DNA of 64,000 nucleotides, taken from positions 81,567-145,566 of the forward strand of contig JAJFUN010000062.1 in assembly GCA_021372375.1 (NCBI GenBank). The letters are read 5' to 3'. The stretch comes from Pelosinus sp. (GTDB taxonomy: Bacteria; Bacillota; Negativicutes; Propionisporales; Propionisporaceae). The notes beneath the pieces are model-generated. The model searched no databases, was not told the DNA's origin, and saw nothing but the letters and a program-made list of their open reading frames with translations. Positions 45,766-53,932 of the stretch are shown one piece after another; position 1 is the stretch's first letter, and every line of letters begins with the position of its first letter. A program made the translations under genes and the position numbers.

Positions 45766-47172
45766 ATGAGAATAGAAAAAGATTTATTAGGAGAAAAAAC
45801 TCTGCCCGATAATGCATATTATGGTATTCATACTTTGCGAGCTAGTGAAAATTTTCCTCTTAGTGGTTATAAAGTACATACCAAGCTGATAGCGGCCTTG
45901 GCCTTAATAAAAAAAGCGGGCGCTGAGGTTAATGCAGAATTAGGCTTCTTAGACCCCAAAGCAGCGCAGGCTATTAGTCAGGCCGCCGATGAAGTATATG
46001 CAGGACAATTTAGTGATCAGTTTATTGTTGATGCACTGCAAGGCGGCGCAGGGACCTCTACTAATATGAATATCAATGAAGTAATTGCCAACAGAGCCAA
46101 TGAACTGCTAAATGAAAAAGTTGGCGAATATAAGTTGATACACCCCTTAAATCATGTTAATATGGGACAGTCGACGAATGATGTTTATCCGACCGCTTTA
46201 AAAATTGCCGCAATTTGGCTACTAAAGCCTTTGAGCGAGGCTTGTGCCGCATTACAAGAACGTTTCCAGGAGAAAGAAAGCGAATTTGCCGGGATTATTA
46301 AAATTGGGCGGACACAGCTGCAGGATGCTGTACCTGTTCTTTTGGGACAAGAATTTAGTGCGTATGCCCAGGCTATTGCGCGTGATCGCTGGCGGCTTTA
46401 TAAAGTGGAAGAACGTCTTAGACAGGTGAACTTGGGCGGAACTGCAATTGGTACTGGCCTAAATGCTGATAAAAGGTATATTTATAATGTAAATGAGCGG
46501 GTGCGTCAGTATGCCAAAATAGGACTGGCGCGGGCTGAAAATATGATTGATGCTACACAAAATGCCGATGTGTTTGTCGAAGTATCAGGCCTTATTAAGA
46601 CTTTGGCCGTAAACTTAGGGAAAATAGCTAATGATTTTAGACTGCTGTCGTCAGGGCCAACCGCTGGATTTGCTGAAATTAATTTACCCCAAAAACAAGC
46701 AGGCTCATCGATTATGCCAGGCAAAGTTAATCCTGTAATCCCCGAGGCAGTAAATCAGGTGGCCTTTCACGTCATGGCATCAGATATGGCAGTTATGCTG
46801 GCAGCTCAAGCCGGACAGCTTGAGCTAAATGCATTCTTGCCGTTAATTGCCCACCATTTATTAGGTAGCATTGAACTTTTGACAAATTGTGTGAGTATGT
46901 TTGCTGAAAAGTGTGTCCAAGGCATTACCGCCAACAAGCAGCGCTGCCTCGAATATGTGGATAATAGTTTAGCAATAGTGACGGCGCTGGTGCCGTATAT
47001 TGGATACGACGCAGCAGCTGAGATGGCTAAAGAAGCTCAGACAAGCCGAAAATCTATTCGCCAGGTAGTTATAGAAAAAGGATATTTTTCTGAAACAGAA
47101 CTAAACGTGATTTTAAATCCAAGGATTATGACCAGACCGGGTACTGCCGGGGAGTTAGCAGGTAAAAGGTAG
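45766..47172 (+). CDS. aspA: aspartate ammonia-lyase
   Basis: 468 residues; converts aspartate to fumarate and ammonia. Signature GSSIMPGKVNP near residue 318, N-terminal EKDLLGEKTLPDNAYYGIHT and GTSTNMNINEV, which favour aspartase over fumarase C. Followed 10 bases later by hydF; aspartase is often clustered with [FeFe]-hydrogenase maturation genes, suggesting the ammonia or fumarate link. TAGGAG precedes the ATG. Confidence 0.92.
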   Translation: MRIEKDLLGEKTLPDNAYYGIHTLRASENFPLSGYKVHTKLIAALALIKKAGAEVNAELGFLDPKAAQAISQAADEVYAGQFSDQFIVDALQGGAGTSTNMNINEVIANRANELLNEKVGEYKLIHPLNHVNMGQSTNDVYPTALKIAAIWLLKPLSEACAALQERFQEKESEFAGIIKIGRTQLQDAVPVLLGQEFSAYAQAIARDRWRLYKVEERLRQVNLGGTAIGTGLNADKRYIYNVNERVRQYAKIGLARAENMIDATQNADVFVEVSGLIKTLAVNLGKIANDFRLLSSGPTAGFAEINLPQKQAGSSIMPGKVNPVIPEAVNQVAFHVMASDMAVMLAAQAGQLELNAFLPLIAHHLLGSIELLTNCVSMFAEKCVQGITANKQRCLEYVDNSLAIVTALVPYIGYDAAAEMAKEAQTSRKSIRQVVIEKGYFSETELNVILNPRIMTRPGTAGELAGKR

Positions 47173-47182
47173 GCGAGAACAT

Positions 47183-48406
47183 ATGCAGGATACACCAAAA
47201 GGATCCAGATTACATATCGCAATTTTAGGCCGCCGCAATGCCGGTAAGTCCAGTTTGATAAACGCACTCACTAATCAGGATATTGCCTTGGTCTCCGATG
47301 TGCCTGGCACAACCGCAGATCCGGTTTACAAAGCAATGGAGATTTTGCCAATTGGACCGGTAATGATGATTGATACAGCGGGAATTGATGATGTAGGCAA
47401 ACTCGGTGAGCTCAGGGTAGAGCGCAGTATGCAGGTACTCAACAAAGCAGATTTAGTACTGATTGTTATTGATCCAGAGACAGGGGTAAGTGACTATGAA
47501 GCGGCATTAAAAGAAAATATCAAGGACAAAGCTATTCCATATCTTGCTGTGGTAAATAAGGCGGATGTTTATGAAATAGCCGAGCAAGAAATTAGCGAGT
47601 GGCAAGCTCTGCTAGAAGCCTCGATTATTCGCGTAAGCGCTAAGAATAAACTAGGGATAGAAGAATTAAAAAAACAGATTATAAAAAATGCACCGGAGGA
47701 CTGGGAGGGCAGTCCAATAATCGGCGATTTAATAAATGCTGGAGATACAGTAGTTTTAGTTGTACCTATTGATTTGGCGGCACCGAAGGGAAGACTGATT
47801 TTGCCGCAGGTACAAACCATTCGCGATGTACTGGATCATGATGCGTACAGTATTGTAGTTAAAGAGCGGGAATTAAGAGAGGCACTAGATAATTTGCAGC
47901 AGCCGCCCAAGATTGTGGTTACAGATTCGCAGGAATTTTTAAAAGTTGCCGCAGATACGCCGCCTGATGTTTTACTTACTTCATTTTCCATTTTAATGGC
48001 CAGGCATAAGGGGGATTTGGAGACCTTGGTAAGCGGGGCTAAGGCTATTGAAAAGCTGCAGCCGGGGGATAAGGTTTTAATTGCTGAAGGCTGTACGCAT
48101 CATCGGCAGGCTGATGATATTGGACATGTAAAAATACCGCGTTGGCTGCGGCAGATAATCGGCGGAGATTTGAATTTTACCTGGGTATCCGGGGGAACCT
48201 TTCCTACCGAGCTTTCTGAGTATAAACTTATTGTACACTGCGGCGCCTGTATGCTTAACAAACGAGAAATGCTGTATAGATTATCAGCAGCAAGGCAAAA
48301 TAACGTGCCGATAGTTAACTACGGCGTACTAATTGCCTATGTACACGGCATTCTGCCGCGGGCACTATCGCCATTTCTGGGCGTACAAGGCTTACTGGCG
48401 GAATAA
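47183..48406 (+). CDS. hydF: [FeFe]-hydrogenase maturation GTPase HydF
   Basis: 407 residues. N-terminal GTPase domain (GRRNAGKSS at 16-24, DVPGTT, NKAD), dimerisation domain, and a C-terminal FeS scaffold with the CxH...HCxxC pattern (CTHHRQADD and HCGACMLN). HydF is the scaffold that carries the 2Fe subcluster to the hydrogenase. HydE, HydG and hydrogenase genes are not in the window. Confidence 0.96.
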   Translation: MQDTPKGSRLHIAILGRRNAGKSSLINALTNQDIALVSDVPGTTADPVYKAMEILPIGPVMMIDTAGIDDVGKLGELRVERSMQVLNKADLVLIVIDPETGVSDYEAALKENIKDKAIPYLAVVNKADVYEIAEQEISEWQALLEASIIRVSAKNKLGIEELKKQIIKNAPEDWEGSPIIGDLINAGDTVVLVVPIDLAAPKGRLILPQVQTIRDVLDHDAYSIVVKERELREALDNLQQPPKIVVTDSQEFLKVAADTPPDVLLTSFSILMARHKGDLETLVSGAKAIEKLQPGDKVLIAEGCTHHRQADDIGHVKIPRWLRQIIGGDLNFTWVSGGTFPTELSEYKLIVHCGACMLNKREMLYRLSAARQNNVPIVNYGVLIAYVHGILPRALSPFLGVQGLLAE

Positions 48407-48424
48407 ATATGGGAAGTGAAGCAG

Positions 48425-49114
48425 ATGAAAGGGACGATTGTAAATGCAGTTGCTGTATTGACAGGCTCGCTGGCTGGCGTAATTCTTAGACAAGGAATAC
48501 CTGAAAGATATCAGCAAACAGTTATGCAGGGTCTAGGCTTAGCTGTCGGTATAATTGGTTTAGAGATGGCGCTTAAGACACAAAATATATTAATTGTAAT
48601 TATTAGCTTAATTTTAGGAGCATTATGCGGTGAGGCTATAGATATTAACCGCTGGCTTGAGCGGCTTGGAGGCCGACTTACTAAAAAGCTCGGGAGCAAA
48701 TATGGTGATGCCGGGCAAGGCTTTGTAACAGCTAGTTTGGTATATTGTATTGGTGCCATGGCGGTAGTTGGTTCCATTCAGGACGGACTAACAGGCGATG
48801 CTTCAACCTTGTATGCTAAATCCATGCTTGATGGAGTATCTTCCGTAGTTTTTGCATCAACTATGGGTATTGGTGTAGCACTATCTAGTGTGTCAATTCT
48901 GCTTTATCAAGGTGCAATTACGCTCTTGGCGGCAGTTTTTAGCAGTGTACTATCAGAGGCGGTTATTAGAGAGATGACCGCAGTCGGCGGGGTATTGATT
49001 GTTGGTATCAGCATGCTAATGCTGGAAATAAAAAAAATAAAGGTAGCCAATTTGCTGCCAGCCATCCCGGTCGCAGCTATTGTTACATATCTGATTAATA
49101 TTATAAAATTCTAG
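48425..49114 (+). CDS. DUF554 membrane protein
   Basis: 229 residues, about six hydrophobic segments, with the family opening MKGTIVNAVAVLTGSLAG and the CIGAMAVVGSIQDGL segment. Function unknown; possibly transport. ATG at 48425 follows GGAAG. Co-directional with hydF, 18 bases after. Confidence 0.85.
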   Translation: MKGTIVNAVAVLTGSLAGVILRQGIPERYQQTVMQGLGLAVGIIGLEMALKTQNILIVIISLILGALCGEAIDINRWLERLGGRLTKKLGSKYGDAGQGFVTASLVYCIGAMAVVGSIQDGLTGDASTLYAKSMLDGVSSVVFASTMGIGVALSSVSILLYQGAITLLAAVFSSVLSEAVIREMTAVGGVLIVGISMLMLEIKKIKVANLLPAIPVAAIVTYLINIIKF

Positions 49115-49221
49115 AGGCTGTTACAAAATGCACAGAAGCTAGGCAAGGCGAGGAGCACAGCGAAGTCGTACTGCCCGTACGTCGTAGCGAGCACCGCAGA
49201 TGGGTATTTTGTAATAGACTC
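49115..49221. repeat. long form of the GCAGATGGGTATTTTGTA repeat
   Basis: Same outer ends as 36506-36545 (CTGTTACAAAATGC and GCAGATGGGTATTTTGTA), but with an internal insert of about 65 bases containing a CGTACTGCCCGTACG inverted repeat. Confidence 0.7.
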
Positions 49222-49254
49222 TTATAGTAAGATAATAAAAGTGAGGTAGTCTAG

Positions 49255-49767
49255 ATGACATATCAAATTGATTTATCAGCTTTTTTAATGGATAATATTC
49301 AGGTAATTATTATTACGATGATTGTGCTGATTTTACTGGCGTTAATTGTGTTTATTAATATAAATATAAAATTAGCAAAAATGAACAAGCGGTATCGTAA
49401 AATGATGACAGGCATGGAGGGGGCCAACTTAGAAGGTCTGCTGATGACTCATATACAGGAAGTACGAGAGGCTTTGGTGAAGGTTGAGGATACAGCTAAC
49501 GCTTGTAAAAAAAATCAAGATTCATTACAGCATTGCGTACAAAAAATTGGCATAGTACGTTTTAATGCCTTTGAAGATACAGGCAGTGATTTAAGTTTTG
49601 CCTTGGCCTTATTGGATGAAAAGGATAATGGTGTAGTGATTTCAACAATTTATGGACGAAATGAAAGTCGTACATACGCAAAGCCTGTAGTAAACAGACA
49701 GTCCGAGTACTTTTTGACAGAGGAAGAAAAGGAAGCGCTAACCCAAGCATGGAATAAAAAACATTGA
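49255..49767 (+). CDS. DUF4446 membrane-anchored protein
   Basis: 170 residues. One N-terminal transmembrane helix (about 15-37), a Lys/Met-rich segment with coiled-coil tendency, and a C-terminal domain with IGIVRFNAFEDTGSDLSFALALLD, typical of DUF4446, a family seen near parB in Firmicutes. Function unknown. Confidence 0.85.
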   Translation: MTYQIDLSAFLMDNIQVIIITMIVLILLALIVFININIKLAKMNKRYRKMMTGMEGANLEGLLMTHIQEVREALVKVEDTANACKKNQDSLQHCVQKIGIVRFNAFEDTGSDLSFALALLDEKDNGVVISTIYGRNESRTYAKPVVNRQSEYFLTEEEKEALTQAWNKKH

Positions 49768-49851
49768 AATAGATGTTTTAGCAGGATTTTAAGTGTTTTT
49801 GGCGAACAAATTTAAATTGACTATTTATGAAAAAGTGAAAGGGGGTGAGTT

Positions 49852-50835
49852 ATGGTGTTAAGACAAATAACAGACAAAATACAAAATATGATAAAGAGTA
49901 AAGTGCCGAAACCCAAGAAGAAGGAACGTAGGGAATATACCCTCATGATTGTCCCGCATCAGGGGCAGGCTATAGTACGTACACTTAGAGTACCGCTCAA
50001 TTTACTTAAGGGTATAGCGGCAGTACTCTGCATCGCCGCTATTGCCGGAGCAGGAGCTTTTTTTAATTATCAGCGGGCCATACATACGGTAAATCAAGAT
50101 CAGTCGGAACTTAAAAATCTTCGTCAGGTCAATGGTTCCCAGGTCCAGCAAATTGAGCAGCTCGCGAAAGCAACAGCAGCTTTGCAGCAGGATATGAATC
50201 GTCTCAATATGCTTGACGCGGAAATCCGCCGTATTGTAAATAGCACGGAAAATACTGATACTTCGCGCGGGGGTATGAATAGAAACAATCAAGCTGGAAA
50301 AGATGCGTATACCGGACAAGGCGGACCTAATATGCCGGCGGTAAGCGATTTGATAAAAAAGGTAGATGAACTCAAGGCAGAGGTCAAAGTGCGAGAGCAA
50401 AGCCTTACTGACTTAAAAAATGCCTTAGAGGAAAAAAATTCCAGAATAAATGCAATGCCTTCGATTTGGCCAACTGGCGGACAAGTGACTTCTCCTTTCG
50501 GTTGGCGATCATCTCCCTTTAGCGGTGGCGGCGATTTTCATCCTGGAATGGATATTGCCAATGATGCTGGTACACCGATCGTGGCGACTGCGGATGGTGT
50601 TGTGATATATAGTGATTGGTATGGTGGATACGGAAAATTAGTGCAAATTGACCATGGAAATGGAATCCAAACTCTATATGGGCATAATTCCCAAATTGCG
50701 GTTAGTGTAGGGCAAAAGGTCAGCAAAGGACAGGTTGTTTCTTATATGGGAAGCACCGGTTTAAGTACAGGAAATCACTGTCATTATGAAGTAAGGGTTA
50801 ATGGGCAGGCCGTAGATCCTACCAAGTATCTATAA
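49852..50835 (+). CDS. M23 (LytM-type) peptidase, membrane-anchored
   Basis: 327 residues. A basic cytoplasmic N-terminus, one transmembrane helix (about 45-67), coiled coil with Gln/Leu repeats (80-200), and a C-terminal LytM zinc domain with GGGDFHPGMDIA, DHGNGIQTLYGHNS and HCHYEV. Either a peptidoglycan cross-link hydrolase or a regulator of one. GGGGGTGAG precedes the ATG. Next to bactofilin. Confidence 0.92.
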   Translation: MVLRQITDKIQNMIKSKVPKPKKKERREYTLMIVPHQGQAIVRTLRVPLNLLKGIAAVLCIAAIAGAGAFFNYQRAIHTVNQDQSELKNLRQVNGSQVQQIEQLAKATAALQQDMNRLNMLDAEIRRIVNSTENTDTSRGGMNRNNQAGKDAYTGQGGPNMPAVSDLIKKVDELKAEVKVREQSLTDLKNALEEKNSRINAMPSIWPTGGQVTSPFGWRSSPFSGGGDFHPGMDIANDAGTPIVATADGVVIYSDWYGGYGKLVQIDHGNGIQTLYGHNSQIAVSVGQKVSKGQVVSYMGSTGLSTGNHCHYEVRVNGQAVDPTKYL

Positions 50836-50869
50836 TCGCTAAAGTATTTATCAAATAGGAGAGTGCAAA

Positions 50870-51250
50870 ATGTTTGGAAGTAAAAAGCCAGCTGTGTTTG
50901 TCGATCAGCAAGTAGAAACTGTTATTGGTAAGGGGACCCAAATTCAAGGAAGCATTACTGCCTCAGGCATAAGAATTGATGGGCAATTAGATGGCGATTT
51001 GACTTCTAGTGGAGATGTATTAGTAGGGGACAGCGGTGTCTTAAATGCTGAAATTAAAGCGCGTAACGCCGTAATTGCCGGTATGGTAAAAGGCAATGTG
51101 GAGGTTGCGGGCAAGCTTGAATTAATGCCGACAGCCAAGCTCTGCGGCGATATAAAAGTGGGCATGCTGATTATTGGTGAAGGTGCTGTATTTAAAGGAG
51201 CCTGCGAAATGCACCAAGAGAGCGGTAATTTTAATAATAATGAAGCATAA
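50870..51250 (+). CDS. bactofilin
   Basis: 126 residues, right-handed beta-helix of the bactofilin (DUF583) family: repeats such as GKGTQIQGSITASGIRIDGQLDG and GDVLVGDSGVLNAEIKA. It polymerises without nucleotides on the membrane and scaffolds cell-wall enzymes; the adjacent M23 peptidase is a natural partner. Follows it by 34 bases. Confidence 0.93.
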   Translation: MFGSKKPAVFVDQQVETVIGKGTQIQGSITASGIRIDGQLDGDLTSSGDVLVGDSGVLNAEIKARNAVIAGMVKGNVEVAGKLELMPTAKLCGDIKVGMLIIGEGAVFKGACEMHQESGNFNNNEA

Positions 51251-51294
51251 AAAAGGCGCCTCTGCAGATAATACACTGCAGGAGGTGCTTTTTT
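51249..51294 (+). terminator. terminator-like hairpin containing the next gene's ribosome site
   Basis: GCGCCTC-TGCAG (51256-51267) pairs with CTGCA-G-GAGGTGC (51276-51288), then six T's. The AGGAGG ribosome site of the UPF0180 gene (51280-51285) is in the 3' arm. Confidence 0.75.
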
Positions 51295-51531
51295 ATGCAA
51301 GGCATTATTGCTGTTGAAAAAAATTTAACAAGATTTGCTGAAATGCTGGAGAGCGAAGGGTATGAAGTAGTGGAATTAAGCCAGGCAAATTTGGATGATG
51401 TGGACGCAGTACTTGTAAGTGGCAGTGATATTAATTTACTTAATATGCAGGACACCCAAACCGAAGTACCTGTAATTAATACTTCAGGTAAAACAACCGC
51501 CGAGGTAATGGCGGAATTAGAGCGTCTATAG
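51295..51531 (+). CDS. UPF0180 (YkuS-like) protein
   Basis: 78 residues. Pattern NLTRFAEMLESEGYEVV then DAVLVSGSDINLLNM and TAEVMAEL places it in UPF0180 (YkuS). Function unknown. Its ribosome site is buried in the hairpin at 51249-51294. Confidence 0.85.
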   Translation: MQGIIAVEKNLTRFAEMLESEGYEVVELSQANLDDVDAVLVSGSDINLLNMQDTQTEVPVINTSGKTTAEVMAELERL

Positions 51532-51546
51532 TATATGTGCTTTAAG

Positions 51547-51591
51547 AAGGGATCGCCGCTAGCAATACCGATGCTAGCGGCGATCCCTTTT
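51547..51591. terminator. bidirectional terminator
   Basis: AAGGGATCGCCGCTAGCA pairs with TGCTAGCGGCGATCCCTT, then T-run; between the convergent UPF0180 and yyaC genes. Confidence 0.9.
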
Positions 51592-51601
51592 GGCTGCTAG
51601 C

Positions 51602-52183
51602 TTATCCTTTTGCTGTCTTTAGGCCAAAGGATAAGGCATGAGCGATGGTATCCGCCATCTTCATGACCAGGTTTAGACGAGTGCTCTGCAGCACCAGATG
51701 TTCCATAAAGCCCCCGACGTTTACGACACCGGTAATATAGGCGTGACCAACGGCTGGCAGTTCCTTGTTGACCGCGGCGCCAGGCTTGACTGAGCCCTGG
51801 CCCAGCGATATATAGCCAATGTTTTCAAGCTTGCCAAGGCAGGCATCAACAGCAATAATAAAAGGATGAGTATGCTTTGCTTCGATGGAAGCCAGCATGT
51901 TTACCAAATTGGTGGCATGTACCGGTTCATCAAGGGTACCATAAACAATTTGGTTCATATTAAAAGTACACAGCTTAGAACCAATTAAAGGACCTAGGGC
52001 ATCGCCGGTGGAGCGATCTGTGCCAATACATAAGACAATAATTGGCTGTCCCGCGTTTGCTGCTTGGCGAACTATGTCTCGTACACATAAGCCCAAGCTA
52101 AGCATGGCATTAGGCTGATTTACATTGAATCGATTTTCGGTAGGGGTCTGTCGTAAGGGAATTTTAAATAAGTTCTCCAGCAT
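51602..52183 (-). CDS. yyaC: YyaC-type (DUF1256) spore protease-like protein
   Basis: 193 residues. Core IVLCIGTDRSTGDALGPLIG, then GTLDEPVHATNL and AVDACLGK: the DUF1256/YyaC family related to the germination protease GPR. In B. subtilis yyaC lies beside parB and is under sporulation control. It supports spore formation in this organism. No GPR catalytic claim can be made from this sequence alone. Confidence 0.9.
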   Translation of the reverse strand: MLENLFKIPLRQTPTENRFNVNQPNAMLSLGLCVRDIVRQAANAGQPIIVLCIGTDRSTGDALGPLIGSKLCTFNMNQIVYGTLDEPVHATNLVNMLASIEAKHTHPFIIAVDACLGKLENIGYISLGQGSVKPGAAVNKELPAVGHAYITGVVNVGGFMEHLVLQSTRLNLVMKMADTIAHALSFGLKTAKG

Positions 52184-52523
52184 AATATCTCCTATACAAG
52201 CTTTTTTGGAAACTAATACATCTATCTCCAGCTTTATTTAAAATTAGTATTTAAATATTTGTAGAAAATTATGCAAAAGCAAAAGGAAAAAGCTAAATGT
52301 ATACAGAAAAACAATTCAATACATTGTTAGACTTATTCAAAAATTTATGAGTGGAAATACACTGGTGTTACAGTAGAGTACTTAATATACCTGCTGTTAA
52401 GAAAATGTGAAACAAAAAATATACTTTAAACAATGAATAAATATGCAAAGACAAAATATACTGTAAAAATAAAGCCCTGAAAATCTTGGATTTATCAGAA
52501 AAAACTTTCTTTTAATATGCATA

Positions 52524-52552
52524 TTGACGTATAAGATTTCGTTATTTATAAT
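52524..52552 (+). promoter_or_regulatory. sigma-A promoter of the glutamate synthase operon
   Basis: TTGACG (52524-52529), 17-base spacer, TATAAT (52547-52552), about 45 bases before the riboswitch. Confidence 0.85.
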
Positions 52553-52597
52553 AATGATAGGTTAACAATGCAGTATACTGTGTGTAAACACATGTTT

Positions 52598-52716
52598 ATT
52601 GAAGGAGTGTGCCTAGGGTTCCGCGCATTTTTTGTGGTCTGGACCGAGCGGCACAGGTGCAGTGTGGCACTATTATTGGTGGTACGCTGTGCTACACCGT
52701 TGGTACAAAAAACCCG
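52598..52716 (+). ncRNA. ykkC-class riboswitch, probably the ppGpp (type 2a) class
   Basis: Contains the ykkC core in order: CTAGGGTTCCG (52613-52623), TGGTCTGGACCGAGCGG (52635-52651), then CACAGGTGC, GCTGTGCTACACCGTTGG and ACAAAAAACCCGG (52704-52717). Subtype 1 (guanidine) precedes guanidine genes; ppGpp type precedes amino-acid genes including glutamate synthase, which is exactly the next gene here. The ligand is inferred from gene context, since the single discriminating positions need a structural alignment. Confidence 0.82.
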
Positions 52717-52763
52717 GCGGAAGGTCCTGAAACAATTGATTCAGGTGCTTTCTCCGGGTTTTA
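52711..52763 (+). terminator. riboswitch expression-platform terminator
   Basis: AACCCGG pairs with CCGGGTT, with inner TCCTGAA/TTCAGG, followed by T's. Its 5' arm overlaps the last aptamer bases, so ligand binding should compete with termination. Confidence 0.8.
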
Positions 52764-52825
52764 GTTATGCCTTTTGTGTTATTAAATTTTAAAAATAGAT
52801 TAATTTTAGGGGAGAGGTGGATTTT

Positions 52826-53932
52826 ATGTGTAGAATTGGCGCGATAAAAAGCAAAGTGCCATTTCATCCATCAGAAGCACTGTACTTGATGCTGCCTCAG
52901 CAAGAAGGGCATGATAATTCAGGTTTTGCTATGGTAATGCAGGATTTAGCTGGTCTATTTGCAAAATACAAAGATAAACCGCTTTTGTCTCTGGCCTGTA
53001 CGCAAAAAGGTGCCAAGTTGGTTGAAGATTATATGGAGGCTCACAACTTTAGACCAATCTTTGAATGGATTCCTCGTGGTAAACGTCAGCCTGGGCTGGA
53101 TATTAAAGCCCTGCCGTATTACATTTTCCGCAATTATGATTATCCCGAGCATTATCGTAATGCCGGTCAAGCTGAAAGAGAAGCGCTGCTGATGGATACT
53201 CGTCTGGCACTTAGAAAGATACTGGAAAAGGACGACCAGGGCTATGTGTATTCTTTCTGGCCGGATGTGCTTACCTTAAAAGAAATCGGTGATCCGCGCG
53301 ATATTGCCACCTATTTTAATTTGTGGGAAAAAAATGGCGATTTGATGGCCAAAAACATTGTGGTACAATGTCGTCAAAATACCAACTATGACATTGTCCG
53401 CTATGCGGCTCATCCATTTTTCTTACAGGGGTATACTCTATGTGCCAATGGTGAAAACACTTTTTATACCAAAAACAAGGAATTCCAAAAATCCTTGCAT
53501 CGCGGGTACGTTGGTTTTGAATCTGATTCGCAGAATTTCTTATATACACTGCATTATGTGCTGCATGAGCTCAAATGGCCGATTAAGTACTATAAACATG
53601 TAATTACACCGCTGCCATTTGAAGAAATTGAACACCGTCCGGATAAAGCGCAGCTGACAGCCATTCGTCAATCGCTTTCGCATCTTGAGATTAACGGACC
53701 TAATACCATTATTGCGCTCTTGCCTAATGGTAATATGATGACATGCTGTGATTCGAAAAAGCTTCGTCCGGTTGTTGTGGGCGGGGATGACACTACGCTG
53801 GCCATTTCTTCCGAAGTGTGCGGCCTGAATGTTATTTTGCCTAATCGTGATAAGTCCAAAGATATTTATCCGAATGAACGGGAAGTAGTTGTTATTACAC
53901 CGGAACTGGAGGTGCAGAGATGGAAACAGTAA
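52826..53932 (+). CDS. glutamate synthase, glutamine amidotransferase subunit
   Basis: 368 residues, class II glutamine amidotransferase (Ntn hydrolase), releasing ammonia from glutamine. The start ATG at 52826 places the nucleophile at Cys2 (MCRIGAIKS). It is the N-terminal domain of classical GltB as a separate gene, in the archaeal/Firmicutes split form. Overlaps the next gene by 13 bases, so translationally coupled. Under the ykkC-class riboswitch. Confidence 0.88.
   Translation: MCRIGAIKSKVPFHPSEALYLMLPQQEGHDNSGFAMVMQDLAGLFAKYKDKPLLSLACTQKGAKLVEDYMEAHNFRPIFEWIPRGKRQPGLDIKALPYYIFRNYDYPEHYRNAGQAEREALLMDTRLALRKILEKDDQGYVYSFWPDVLTLKEIGDPRDIATYFNLWEKNGDLMAKNIVVQCRQNTNYDIVRYAAHPFFLQGYTLCANGENTFYTKNKEFQKSLHRGYVGFESDSQNFLYTLHYVLHELKWPIKYYKHVITPLPFEEIEHRPDKAQLTAIRQSLSHLEINGPNTIIALLPNGNMMTCCDSKKLRPVVVGGDDTTLAISSEVCGLNVILPNRDKSKDIYPNEREVVVITPELEVQRWKQ

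Larger units (their letters stand above)
52184..52825. other. gene-free leader region before glutamate synthase
   Basis: AT-rich upstream part to about 52520 with nothing recognised, then promoter (52524-52552), ykkC-class riboswitch (52598-52716), terminator (52711-52763), and the ribosome site GGGGAGAGG before 52826. Confidence 0.75.

Noticed and set aside
46573..46581. TTTGTCGAA, exact Spo0A box
   Set aside because: It lies deep within aspA coding sequence and a chance match is expected in 64 kb.
52598..52716. Guanidine-I assignment of the ykkC riboswitch
   Set aside because: No guanidine carboxylase, carrier or SugE-type exporter follows; the downstream gene is glutamate synthase, which fits the ppGpp class.
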